From Ignavibacteria bacterium (GTDB lineage: Bacteria > Bacteroidota > Ignavibacteria > Tepidaquicellales > Tepidaquicellaceae), in assembly GCA_036262055.1 (NCBI GenBank), contig DATAJP010000003.1, positions 1-64,000 of the forward strand: a DNA stretch of 64,000 bases, in the 5' to 3' direction. The notes under the pieces were generated by a model. That model worked only from the letters and a program-made list of their open reading frames with translations, was not told the DNA's origin and did not search any database. Shown piece after piece: positions 25,058 through 34,042 of this stretch; positions within the stretch are counted from its first letter, which is position 1; each line of letters opens with the position of its first letter. Position numbers and translations under genes: made by a program.

Positions 25058-25156
25058 ATGTTAAAAAGAAAAGTTATTTTATTAATTAACCATAGGAAAC
25101 ATGAAAGAACTAATTATCAAATCTCTAACCATCCTTCTCGGTATGATGCTTCTTAG
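25058..25156 (+). other. Possible leader ORF overlapping the start of the hydrolase gene
   Basis: A 32-codon ORF starts at an ATG 5 bases after AAGGAGAAACG, a stronger Shine-Dalgarno than that of the hydrolase itself (AGGAAAC before 25101). It overlaps the first 56 bases of that gene in another frame. The peptide is basic (MLKRKVILLINHRKHERTN and on). It could be a translated leader or chance. Confidence 0.25.
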
Positions 25157-27188
25157 CGTCCAATCTTCTTTTTCACAAGAAGATTTGAGAGATGCAGATC
25201 TTCCCGGCAAAGAACAAATCGAACGTGAACTTCCGGTTATTCCATATCACGGTGAGAAAATTAAGATGAAAATTCCTCACGATTTGGATTCTTATCAATA
25301 CAATCTCGTTCCGAGTGTTGTTCCAAAAGATCCGAACAGAGATTACACAGTTTTAAAACAAGATTTTCTTATTACTTTAAGAGATGGTGTAAAGATGGAT
25401 TGCTCAAAATTCTATCCAAGCGAACCGAATATTTATCTTCCTAACGGTTATCCCGTTGTCATAATGGTCCACGGCTATGCGGACAGAAAAGAAGTGCATG
25501 AGCAAATGGCGCGTGCACAAGCTGAATATAATTATGTAGTTTATACCTACAGCGTGCGTGGACAGGGTAATTCTGAAGGACTATCAAATTTAATAAGTAA
25601 AGTTGAAGCGTTGGATTTGATGGAACTTGTAAATTATGTAAAACTCGATAACGTTGGTGGTGATTCAAATAGTGTATTGATAATGGGCGGTTCACAAGGA
25701 GGAACGCTTCCTTATATGGCTTCATGCATGGGAATGAAAGTTAAAGCAATTATTTCATCTGTGACTTCACCCCAATTTGCTTCAAGCTGGATTGACAATG
25801 GAAGCATTAAAATGACTTTCTTATGGACAATTGAGTATGAGCCAACTGAGGCAAGATATACTCCATTGGTTGACAGAATGTCAGACTGGGTCTATGCATC
25901 AGGTTATAAAACTAAATTGTGGGATTCTCTTAATATTAACGTTCCGAAAGACAGAGATTTTTCCGATATAGTTTATAAGAATACAACTCCGATAATGGTT
26001 GAAAATTCATGGCAGGATTATTTCTTTAATGCGCGTCAGGGAATTGAATCTTTTCCGAATATAACTGCTCCAAAGTATGTTTACTTAGGCGCGGTAATGG
26101 GACATGGCGGCGATACATATCCGCCTGAAACAAATTGGCATATGAGTTTCTTTAATGAATTCTTCTTCCATTACTTATGGGGATATAATCAGGGATTAGA
26201 CACTCGTCCTGATTTCCACTATGCATTGACAACATTCCCGCGTCAAGACAATATGTGGAGTTATATTCACGATAGTTCTGCAGTATGGCCTCCGGTTGGA
26301 TATACAAACACAAGATATTATTTCAACTCAAGAGACAAGTTGACTACAACAAAAAATACAAGCAATACTGCGAGCAAATCTTTTTCTACCGGTGCAAAGG
26401 TTAATAATTTAGCAATGACATATTGTGTAAATGAAGAATTTACAGGAACAGAGTTTGCTTCAAAATTCGCGAAACAGGAAGTAAGCTTCTATTCACCGGT
26501 GTTAACAAGTGCAAAAAGATGGGTCGGAGCTCCTGAAATTAAATTAACATATTCATCTTCTGCTGATATTTGTCAGTTTAACTTCCAGATATATGAGCAA
26601 AGATCGAATGGTGAGATACAATTTATTAACAGAGTAAATTATACAGACAGAAATTATACTGCTAATGCAAAGAAATCTATAACCATAAAAGGTATTGGGC
26701 ATGCGCATCAGTTCCAGTCAGGAAGCAAAATTTTAGTAAAGGTTACGAATCTTGATACAAGACCTGGTGAGTCATTCTTAGGAACAAACCCGCACGTTCT
26801 TCCTATTCTTAAAAAAGGAACAAACAAAATTTTCTTCAACGAGTCATATATAGACATTCCAATGAAGAATGCAATTGGAACAGACAACATGACAACTAAT
26901 ATTCAATCAAGAGAATCAGAAGAAACAACATTATTTGACAATTCGCCGAACCCATTCAATCCTTCAACAAAGATTAAATTCTCGTTGCCTGCAGATTATA
27001 ACGGAATGGTTACATTGAAAATTTATGACATCGTCGGTAGAGAAGTAGCAACACTTGTCAACCAAAGTTTGGCAGGGGGTTTGCATGAATATAACTGGAA
27101 TGCAACAACGTTTGCATCAGGAATGTACTTCTTCAGACTTTCGACTGATAACTTTGTAGGTGTAAAGAAAATGATGTTGATTAAATAA
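25101..27188 (+). CDS. Secreted S15/CocE-type alpha/beta hydrolase with T9SS sorting domain
   Basis: This 695-residue protein has a signal peptide (1-26, 'SSFSQ'). The X-Pro dipeptidyl-peptidase/CocE-NonD catalytic domain spans about 85-390: 'VIMVHGYADRK' (oxyanion region), 'YSVRGQGNSEG' and nucleophile Ser198 in 'MGGSQGG'. A likely catalytic His is in 'GAVMGHGGDT'. The jelly-roll C-terminal domain at about 440-600 ends near 'HVLPILKKGTN'. A T9SS type A tail (about 615-695, 'NSPNPFNPST') follows. The family hydrolyses proline peptides or esters; the substrate here is unknown. It is a paralogue of the convergent gene at 27454-29046, which has no T9SS tail. Confidence 0.85.
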   Translation: MKELIIKSLTILLGMMLLSVQSSFSQEDLRDADLPGKEQIERELPVIPYHGEKIKMKIPHDLDSYQYNLVPSVVPKDPNRDYTVLKQDFLITLRDGVKMDCSKFYPSEPNIYLPNGYPVVIMVHGYADRKEVHEQMARAQAEYNYVVYTYSVRGQGNSEGLSNLISKVEALDLMELVNYVKLDNVGGDSNSVLIMGGSQGGTLPYMASCMGMKVKAIISSVTSPQFASSWIDNGSIKMTFLWTIEYEPTEARYTPLVDRMSDWVYASGYKTKLWDSLNINVPKDRDFSDIVYKNTTPIMVENSWQDYFFNARQGIESFPNITAPKYVYLGAVMGHGGDTYPPETNWHMSFFNEFFFHYLWGYNQGLDTRPDFHYALTTFPRQDNMWSYIHDSSAVWPPVGYTNTRYYFNSRDKLTTTKNTSNTASKSFSTGAKVNNLAMTYCVNEEFTGTEFASKFAKQEVSFYSPVLTSAKRWVGAPEIKLTYSSSADICQFNFQIYEQRSNGEIQFINRVNYTDRNYTANAKKSITIKGIGHAHQFQSGSKILVKVTNLDTRPGESFLGTNPHVLPILKKGTNKIFFNESYIDIPMKNAIGTDNMTTNIQSRESEETTLFDNSPNPFNPSTKIKFSLPADYNGMVTLKIYDIVGREVATLVNQSLAGGLHEYNWNATTFASGMYFFRLSTDNFVGVKKMMLIK

Positions 27189-27267
27189 ATGAGTATGGTT
27201 CACCCTGTTAAAGATTAACGGTAAACCAAAAATGTGGAATAACTTTTCAGGGTGGTTATTCCAATCC

Positions 27268-27302
27268 AAGGGGGAGGGTTAGCAATAACCGCCCCTTTTT
27301 TT
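27268..27302 (+). terminator. Rho-independent terminator
   Basis: AAGGGGGAGGGTTA / TAACCGCCCCTT with loop GCAA, then a run of T. It closes the T9SS hydrolase gene. Confidence 0.9.
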
Positions 27303-27388
27303 ATTTCCGTAAACCAAGAATTACTCGTAAAGACGCAAAATCTTGCGTTTCTTTTACCCCTTTTTAAAAAAGATTTATAGTTTGGTTG

Positions 27389-27412
27389 GTTGTTGGTGAA
27401 AACACCAACAAC
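27389..27412. repeat. Perfect 10-base stem-loop (GTTGTTGGTG)
   Basis: GTTGTTGGTG and CACCAACAAC flank an AAAA loop. Another stem, ACGCAA / TTGCGT, lies nearby (about 27341-27356). Both are in the spacer between the convergent hydrolase genes and look like small dispersed palindromes. The stem could help end the minus-strand transcript. Confidence 0.65.
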
Positions 27413-27453
27413 GGCAGAAAATGAATTTTGTGTTTTTGTGTTACTAAAAAATT

Positions 27454-29046
27454 TTACTCTAGAATAGGTAACTCTATAAAGCTTCCGTTTTTGCCTCCGG
27501 TATAAATAATGCCGGCATTGCGGTTTAAGACCGGCAGAACGTAAGGGTTAGTGCGAAGTTCGGAATCATCATTCCTTGTATCTAAATTTGTTATCACAAG
27601 TCGTATCCTGCTGCCTTTGTGAAATGTATGCGCTACGGCATTGCCTTCAATTTCTTTGCGGATTTCTTTATCGGATTTGTTATTCCAGTTAGTATAGTTT
27701 ATACTTGAAACAAAATGAACATCGTTGAATTCATTAACTTCCCAAATCTGGATGTTTATCTGATAAACTTGAGATGTATATTTAAGGTTTAAAGTTATTT
27801 CCGGTATTCCAATTACATTGTAATTATAAGTTAACGGGGAAGAATCCATAATTATAACTTGCTTCCTGAACTTGGAATTAAAGTAATTTCCGGTAAATTC
27901 ACTGTTAATAGCTTCACGCATTGTCAAATTCTCATCTGCGTCATTTAACAGAAGAACTGAATCTTTATCATAGTTTTCATACTGCTCTAATTTGGTATTC
28001 CATAAAAAAAATTTTATTTTTTTATTATTTGTAAAAGGTGAATAATTACTGCTGAAGCGGTAGTATGTCCAGCTGTTTTCAAAAATCGGATACCCACCGA
28101 ATGAATAAGTATATTTTGGAGTATCGGCGACTCCATTGTTTTCACTGAATAACCAGTAACGGATCCATTTGCTTATCATTTCATTATGATACTCGGTCTC
28201 TGATAAATTTGTATCCGAACTGTGACCTTTTATTGCGCCGAAATAAAATTTATTGTATTTGTTGCTGCTGCTTAAAGTTTTTATTATACCATTGGAATTA
28301 AAATATACATCTTTCCATGAATTTGAAAACATTATCGGGTTCTGGTTATTAATAACTTCCTTCGAAAAATCCCTGTTTTCGAGAAATTCTTCGAGAAAAT
28401 CCCGAACATCATCAGGGTCATTATCTAAAATAATTTTTCTGAACTCCTGAACGTCATCATCATAACGCACAACATTATCACTGTAGCTTAATGACCATAG
28501 TAAGCTCATTCTAATGCTTCCGTTCTGAATCCAGCTTGATGCAAAAGTCGGAGAACCTAAATCTGAGATAATGCATCTAACTTTCATTCCATAACAACTC
28601 GCCATAAACGGGATTATTCCTCCCTGAGACGAACCGGTTATTGCAACATTATCATCGCTTGCGTCCTTTCGCTTTTTTATTGCGGCGACAAGTTCCTGAA
28701 GGTCCTCCATCTCGACACGGCTTATCAGATGTGATTCGCCTTTTGAACGACCCTGACCACGCATTGAATAAATAAAAGTTAAATACCCGAATGCTGCCTG
28801 CGATCTTGCAAGTTCTGCAACATCTCGTTTAGATTTTCCGAAACCGTGACAGTAAATTATTACAGGCCAGCCGTTTGCAGGAACATCAGCAACAGGTTTA
28901 TATATTGAGCAGTCAAGCTTAACTCCGTCACTTAATTCATAAAAAAATTCGGTTTCTTTGACTTCATATAAATCTCCAAATCCATATGCATTAGAAGTAG
29001 AAATTATGAAAGACATTGCAATCAAAAAAACCAGGCACAATTTCAT
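27454..29046 (-). CDS. S15/CocE-type alpha/beta hydrolase, no T9SS tail
   Basis: The longest frame opens at 29190, but the conserved signal peptide (MKLCLVFLIAMSF, cleavage near 'SNA') begins at 29046. That start also removes the overlap with the divergent ABC-F gene. The 530-residue product has 'VIIYCHGFGKSK', 'YSMRGQGRSKG', nucleophile Ser140 in 'ITGSSQGG', 'GAIKGHSSDT' for the catalytic His, and a C-terminal jelly-roll ending 'YVLPVLNRNAG'. It is closely parallel to the 25101 protein but stops where that protein's sorting tail begins. It is therefore probably periplasmic or released rather than T9SS-exported. The substrate is unknown. Confidence 0.85.
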   Translation of the reverse strand: MKLCLVFLIAMSFIISTSNAYGFGDLYEVKETEFFYELSDGVKLDCSIYKPVADVPANGWPVIIYCHGFGKSKRDVAELARSQAAFGYLTFIYSMRGQGRSKGESHLISRVEMEDLQELVAAIKKRKDASDDNVAITGSSQGGIIPFMASCYGMKVRCIISDLGSPTFASSWIQNGSIRMSLLWSLSYSDNVVRYDDDVQEFRKIILDNDPDDVRDFLEEFLENRDFSKEVINNQNPIMFSNSWKDVYFNSNGIIKTLSSSNKYNKFYFGAIKGHSSDTNLSETEYHNEMISKWIRYWLFSENNGVADTPKYTYSFGGYPIFENSWTYYRFSSNYSPFTNNKKIKFFLWNTKLEQYENYDKDSVLLLNDADENLTMREAINSEFTGNYFNSKFRKQVIIMDSSPLTYNYNVIGIPEITLNLKYTSQVYQINIQIWEVNEFNDVHFVSSINYTNWNNKSDKEIRKEIEGNAVAHTFHKGSRIRLVITNLDTRNDDSELRTNPYVLPVLNRNAGIIYTGGKNGSFIELPILE

Positions 29047-29150
29047 AATTATATCAGTTAAATAGAGATATAAAATATTTATATTATACATATAAATAAA
29101 CTTATTAATGCATCTTTTTGTTAAAAATTGAGTTTGAGAGCAAATAAATT

Positions 29151-31094
29151 TTGATTTCAGCAAATAACATAACGGTAAATTTCGGTGCAAGAAATCTTTT
29201 CAAAAATGTTTCATTTCAGATAAGCGGAAGAGACAGAATCGGACTTGTCGGTTCAAATGGTGCAGGCAAATCGACTTTGCTGAAAATTCTTATTAATGAA
29301 TTCCAGCCGGAGGAAGGTGTTGTAAGTTTTTCCAAGCATACAACATTCGGATATTTGCCCCAGGAAGGTCTGACTTATGAAGGAAAAACTTTATATGATG
29401 AAGTTTATTCTTCGGTTGATGATATAAATAATATTCAGAATGAAATTGCAGACATTGAAAGTGAAATGGAAACGTTCACCGACCATTCATCCGAACAATT
29501 TCTGGATTTAATCGAGAACTATACTGAACTTCAGCAAAAGTTTAATGACCTCGACGGATTTAAACTAAAATCAAAGATTGAAAAAATCCTCATAGGGCTT
29601 GGATTTAAAAATGATGATTTTAACAGATTAACCGACGAGTTCAGCGGCGGATGGCAAATGAGAATTGCGATTGCAAAGCTTCTTCTTAAAAATCCTTCTG
29701 TGATTTTACTTGACGAACCAACAAACCATCTTGATATCGAGTCACTAATCTGGTTTGAAAATTATTTAAAGAATTATAACGGCGCTATTTTGCTTATTTC
29801 GCATGATAAAAATTTTCTTGACAACATTACAGATAAGACAATTGAGATAAGCATGGGTAAAGTTACGTTATATTCAGGTAATTATTCTTTTTATGTAAAA
29901 GAAAAAGAAGAGAGAAAGACTCTTCTTGAAAATCAGAAGAAAAATCAGGATAAATATTTAAAACAGCAGGAAAAATTTATCGAGAGATTCAGATATAAGG
30001 CGACAAAGGCGAAAGCAGTGCAAAGCCGGATTAAACTTGTTGAAAAGCTTGACATAATCGAGCTTGAGGATGAAGAAAACAGCATCAAGATAAAATTTCC
30101 TCCGGCGACACATTCAGGAAAAATTTCTCTTGAAATAGAAAACTTATATAAAACATACGACGATAAAAAATATATTCTCGAAGATATAAACCTAATACTT
30201 GAACGCGGTGAAAAAATTGCGCTTGTTGGTGTGAACGGAGCAGGGAAGTCAACTCTTGCAAGAATGATTGCAGGATTTGAGAGCATATCAAAAGGTAAAA
30301 TAAAACTCGGACATCTTGTTGATATTAAATATTACTCACAGCATCAGTCAGATGAACTTGACCCCGACAAAACAGTCCTTGAAGTAATGGAAGAATGCGC
30401 AAACGGTGAAATTGCCAAAAATCTCCGGAACATTCTCGGGAGTTTTTTGTTTAGAGGGGATGATGTATTTAAGCTTGTGAAAGTCTTGTCAGGCGGAGAA
30501 AAATCACGACTTGCGCTTGCAAAAATGCTTATTGAGCCTTCAAATTTTTTGATTCTTGATGAGCCGACAAATCATTTGGATATGCGTTCAAAAGATGTTC
30601 TTATGGAAGCGCTCAATGCATATGAGGGAACAGTGCTTGTTGTTTCGCACGACAGATATTTTTTGGATGGAATTATTAATAAGGTAATCGAGGTTAAAGA
30701 TAAAAAGATTAAAATATATTATGGCAATTCTTCGGATTATTTAAAAGCAAAAGATAGAGAATCTTCTCCGGCTAAAAAAGAAATCGAAGAAAAATCTTCG
30801 CTGAAAAATTCATTGCCGGTAAAAAATACCTATTCGGCAAAGAAGGAAATTAAGAAAAAAATTACTCCTATAAGGAAAAAAATCTCCGAGCTTGAACTTG
30901 AAATGACCGCTCTTGAAAAACGTTTGAAAGAAATTGAATCAATTATGTCAGCGCAGGATTTTTTTAAAAAAACCGATGATATAAAAAGTATTACCGGAGA
31001 ATACAATTCACTTAAAGAAAGAATTTCTGTAAATTATTCTCAGTGGGAAAAAGAGACTGAAAAATTAACCGAATTAGAAACATTATTAACTTAA
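29151..31094 (+). CDS. ABC-F family ATP-binding protein
   Basis: This 647-residue soluble protein starts at TTG; no ATG fits. It has two ABC domains: Walker A 'GSNGAGKSTLLKIL', signature 'FSGGWQMRIAIAKLLL' and 'LLDEPTNHLD', then 'GVNGAGKSTLARMI', 'LSGGEKSRLALAKML' and 'ILDEPTNHLD'. The inter-domain linker (about 240-320) is highly basic ('ERFRYKATKAKAVQSR'). The C-terminal 110 residues form a Lys/Glu coiled coil, as in Uup/YheS/EttA-type proteins. ABC-F proteins act on ribosomes as translation or quality-control factors and lack membrane domains. The exact subfamily cannot be fixed by eye. Confidence 0.93.
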   Translation: MISANNITVNFGARNLFKNVSFQISGRDRIGLVGSNGAGKSTLLKILINEFQPEEGVVSFSKHTTFGYLPQEGLTYEGKTLYDEVYSSVDDINNIQNEIADIESEMETFTDHSSEQFLDLIENYTELQQKFNDLDGFKLKSKIEKILIGLGFKNDDFNRLTDEFSGGWQMRIAIAKLLLKNPSVILLDEPTNHLDIESLIWFENYLKNYNGAILLISHDKNFLDNITDKTIEISMGKVTLYSGNYSFYVKEKEERKTLLENQKKNQDKYLKQQEKFIERFRYKATKAKAVQSRIKLVEKLDIIELEDEENSIKIKFPPATHSGKISLEIENLYKTYDDKKYILEDINLILERGEKIALVGVNGAGKSTLARMIAGFESISKGKIKLGHLVDIKYYSQHQSDELDPDKTVLEVMEECANGEIAKNLRNILGSFLFRGDDVFKLVKVLSGGEKSRLALAKMLIEPSNFLILDEPTNHLDMRSKDVLMEALNAYEGTVLVVSHDRYFLDGIINKVIEVKDKKIKIYYGNSSDYLKAKDRESSPAKKEIEEKSSLKNSLPVKNTYSAKKEIKKKITPIRKKISELELEMTALEKRLKEIESIMSAQDFFKKTDDIKSITGEYNSLKERISVNYSQWEKETEKLTELETLLT

Positions 31095-31105
31095 AAAACA
31101 TACTA

Positions 31106-31864
31106 ATGAGAAAAAAAATACTTGTTGTTTCAATGGTCTTAGTTTTTTTCGCAGCAGGTTTTGCAAAAGCCGGCTGGAAAGACGACCCGATGTCTTTAAA
31201 AATTTTGGATAAAAGTGAAAGAATGAAAGTTGAGAAGGACTACAAGAGCGAGAAAAAAATGAACGATATAATGAGAGGTGAAATTTTTGATTTTTACATA
31301 GATTTTCAATTAGGATACGGAGGAACGAGCGCAACTGTTGACAAAACATCAAACCTGAATGGAAACCTGGAAACAAAATCACAAGGTGGAATTACCACGG
31401 GAGTTTTAACCTATTTCAGTTTGTTCAATGCTGTAAAATTTTCTACGGGACTTGCCTATGTAAAAAAGAAATTTACAGTTGATCCTAAATCATTAGTAGG
31501 GACAAACCCCGGTTTTGATAGTTCGTCTACGGATTTCAGCAATAATTACTTAAACATTCCTCTTAACATAAATTTCGGCGGAATGGTAACTGATAAAGTG
31601 GGAATAATGTTTAACGGAGGTCCTTATGTAGGAATATTATTGAATACCCCAAGCCAGGCAGGTTATGGTTATAAAAATTTTGACTTTGGTTTAACCGGAA
31701 CCTTGACTGCTAATTATATGCTTAATCCTGTAACAAGTATTATTTTAGGAACCAGAATGGATTACGGCGGTTTGAACAATCTTGGCAGCACTCAATATGT
31801 AGATAAAATTTCTACACTTAACTATGTTGTGTTTACCGGCTTACGTTTAGGTTGGGGAATATAA
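31106..31864 (+). CDS. Outer-membrane beta-barrel protein, unrecognised
   Basis: This 252-residue protein has a signal peptide (1-22, 'GFAKA'). A short charged region (25-55) is followed by an all-beta stretch with alternating strands and glycine turns ('YIDFQLGYGG', 'NNYLNIPLNINFGGMV', 'VGIMFNGGPYVGILL', 'VVFTGLRLGWGI'). It resembles the small porin/OmpW/PorT-type barrels of Bacteroidota. It follows the ABC-F gene by 11 bases and may be transcribed with it. The function is unknown. Confidence 0.7.
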   Translation: MRKKILVVSMVLVFFAAGFAKAGWKDDPMSLKILDKSERMKVEKDYKSEKKMNDIMRGEIFDFYIDFQLGYGGTSATVDKTSNLNGNLETKSQGGITTGVLTYFSLFNAVKFSTGLAYVKKKFTVDPKSLVGTNPGFDSSSTDFSNNYLNIPLNINFGGMVTDKVGIMFNGGPYVGILLNTPSQAGYGYKNFDFGLTGTLTANYMLNPVTSIILGTRMDYGGLNNLGSTQYVDKISTLNYVVFTGLRLGWGI

Positions 31865-31871
31865 TTAATTC

Positions 31872-31954
31872 GTGAAGTTGTGAAGTGCGAAATTGTGAAT
31901 ACTATATTAATTTCTTTAAGTATTAATTCACAACTTCACACTTCACGATTTCAC
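31872..31954. terminator. Long imperfect inverted repeat between convergent genes (bidirectional terminator or dispersed repeat)
   Basis: Arms of 29 bases (31872-31900 and 31926-31954) pair at 25 positions, built from the repeated motif GTGAAGTTGTGAAGTG. It separates the barrel gene from the convergent T9SS gene and is followed by TTTTTATTT on the plus strand. Confidence 0.7.
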
Positions 31955-31958
31955 ATTT

Positions 31959-33053
31959 TTATTTCTGCAAAACCATTTTCCTAGTTATTCTGAAATTATT
32001 TGCCTGTAATTCATAAAAATACGTTCCGCTTGCAAGTCCAACAGCATTGAAATCAACTTCATACTCACCACTGTTTAACCGCGCATTTACTAATTCACTT
32101 ACAAGTTTTCCTGAGACATCATAAACAACAAGTCTTACATTTGACAATTGACCATTCACATTTGCCGGAACAATAAATTTTATTTTAGTCATTGGATTAA
32201 ACGGGTTCGGATAATTTTGTTTAAGAACAAATGACGTTGCAATTGTACTGCCTATGTTTGAAATCCCGGATGGTTCGGTAGTAAGTTCCGTCATAGTTCC
32301 GGGAACGGAAAATGTAATTGGAAAACCAAGCTGGCTTAAATTAACATTTGCAGAGGCTCTCACGTTTTTTACCATCCATATATTGTTTGCAACATAAGTT
32401 GTTTCAGGAATCTGTACAAGAGTTATTGGTATGGGCGGAAGCGGTGGAATTAATATGAGATAACTTAAATTATAAGTGAATAAAAATTTCTTAGAAAGGA
32501 AAGTTCCTACAACCGTTGAAACATTTTCGTCATTTAATCTTCGCCCTGTCATTGTTATCCTTATGGGAAGAGTTAAGGTATCATAAGTAAATGTCGTATC
32601 CTTCGTAACAATTGTATAGTTGGTATTTACAGCATTATTAAACCTGTAGACGTTATACCAATTTTCCATTCCTTTCAGAAAGGCAATCAATCCGATTTGT
32701 TGAAGAATAGGAATGCTGTCAAGTCCGGGTAAAATTCTTAAATAATTATAAGCATCATTTGACTGAAAACTGTAATATGCTGTGTCGTTGTATGGCGCGG
32801 GTTGTGTTTGGGTTATCAATCCCGATTTAGAAACAACTTTCGCTGCATTGTAGCCGTGAAACATCACATTGTTAACAGCAAATGAATCTATTCTGTATGT
32901 TGATGCAGAAGTTATGGGGTTGTTCAGAGAATCCAGAGGAGTTTCTTTGTAATACCATTTATATCCTGTCGATGCGGGGAAATAATTCGATGCTTGTGAG
33001 TAAATTATTCCTGCATTCAGCAGGATGATTGCGACTAATAAAATTTTTTTCAT
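31959..33053 (-). CDS. T9SS-sorted secreted protein of unknown function
   Basis: This 364-residue protein has a signal peptide (1-21, 'GIIYSQ'). The central region (25-270) is beta-rich without recognised motifs ('YFPASTGYKWYYKETP' is typical of a Bacteroidota surface-protein opening domain). The T9SS type A sorting domain (about 280-364) has 'NYPNPFNPMT' and final 'KMVLQK'. It is single-gene and flanked by the inverted repeat at 31872. The T9SS export assignment is firm; the ligand is unknown. Confidence 0.8.
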   Translation of the reverse strand: MKKILLVAIILLNAGIIYSQASNYFPASTGYKWYYKETPLDSLNNPITSASTYRIDSFAVNNVMFHGYNAAKVVSKSGLITQTQPAPYNDTAYYSFQSNDAYNYLRILPGLDSIPILQQIGLIAFLKGMENWYNVYRFNNAVNTNYTIVTKDTTFTYDTLTLPIRITMTGRRLNDENVSTVVGTFLSKKFLFTYNLSYLILIPPLPPIPITLVQIPETTYVANNIWMVKNVRASANVNLSQLGFPITFSVPGTMTELTTEPSGISNIGSTIATSFVLKQNYPNPFNPMTKIKFIVPANVNGQLSNVRLVVYDVSGKLVSELVNARLNSGEYEVDFNAVGLASGTYFYELQANNFRITRKMVLQK

Positions 33054-33169
33054 GGCAAGGTTTTTTATTGCGAGGTTTTAACGCTAAAAGCGAAAGTCCC
33101 TAACTTATTTAATAGTTTCTAAACTTATTAATTTTTAATTTGAAATTTCACTTAAAAATATGGTAGCTG

Positions 33170-34042
33170 ATGATTGCTAAGATTGGAAATTACAAGGTTT
33201 TTGCTGTCCAGACGGGGCTTTTTAAGCTTGATGGCGGGGCGATGTTCGGCGTAGTGCCAAAGCCGTTATGGACAAAAACAAATCCTTCGGATGATTTGAA
33301 CAGGATTGAAATGTGCACCCGTGCGATGCTGCTTGTAAGTGATAAGAAAAAAATTCTTATAGATACCGGAATCGGCTATAAACTTTCCGATAAACTAAAT
33401 AAAATTTATGTTGTGAATTTTTCAAAATATACCTTGGAAAAATCTCTCGAAGAACTTAGTTATAAACGCGAAGACATAACTGATGTTATCTTAACTCATC
33501 TGCATTTTGACCATGCAGGCGGAAATACTTATTATGATGAAGAACATCAGTTAAAAATTTCTTATCCCAATGCGACATATCATGTTCAGAAAGAACATTA
33601 TGAATGGGCATTGAATCCTACTGAGCGTGACAAAGCAAGTTTTTTCCCTGAAAATTATGTAATACTCGATGAGAAAAAAGTTTTGAGAAAAATTTCAGGC
33701 GAGCATAAGTTTGATGATTATATTTCTCTTCATCCTGTTTATGGGCACACAAAGGCAATGCAGTTAATAAAAATTGCTGATGAGAAAAAATCTATGCTGT
33801 ATCTTGCAGACTTAATCCCAACAGCAGGGCATATTCCGCTTCCATTCATAATGGGTTATGATTTGTTTCCTTTAACAACACTCGAAGAAAAAAGAAAATT
33901 CTTAACCGACATAGCTGATAATAAACGTTCGGTTTTTTTTGAACACGACCCGCATCATGTAACCGGAAAAATTTCTCAAACAGAAAAAGGGCATTTATTC
34001 GAAAAACATAACGAAATAGATAATGAACTTCTCTTCAGTTGA
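33170..34042 (+). CDS. Metallo-beta-lactamase fold hydrolase
   Basis: This 290-residue cytosolic protein carries the zinc-binding motif 'LTHLHFDHAGG' (His110, His112, Asp114, His115). Further ligands are probably His in 'HPVYGHTKAMQ', Asp in 'LYLADLIPT' and His near 'FFEHDPHH'. The layout is that of lactonase/quorum-quencher or alkylsulfatase-like MBL enzymes. The end overlaps the symporter gene by 20 bases, which in turn overlaps priA, so the three form an operon. The substrate is unknown. Confidence 0.88.
   Translation: MIAKIGNYKVFAVQTGLFKLDGGAMFGVVPKPLWTKTNPSDDLNRIEMCTRAMLLVSDKKKILIDTGIGYKLSDKLNKIYVVNFSKYTLEKSLEELSYKREDITDVILTHLHFDHAGGNTYYDEEHQLKISYPNATYHVQKEHYEWALNPTERDKASFFPENYVILDEKKVLRKISGEHKFDDYISLHPVYGHTKAMQLIKIADEKKSMLYLADLIPTAGHIPLPFIMGYDLFPLTTLEEKRKFLTDIADNKRSVFFEHDPHHVTGKISQTEKGHLFEKHNEIDNELLFS

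Noticed and set aside
29047-29190. 48-residue N-terminal extension of the S15-type hydrolase
   Set aside because: The extension hides a clear signal peptide starting at 29046 and overlaps the divergent ABC-F start.
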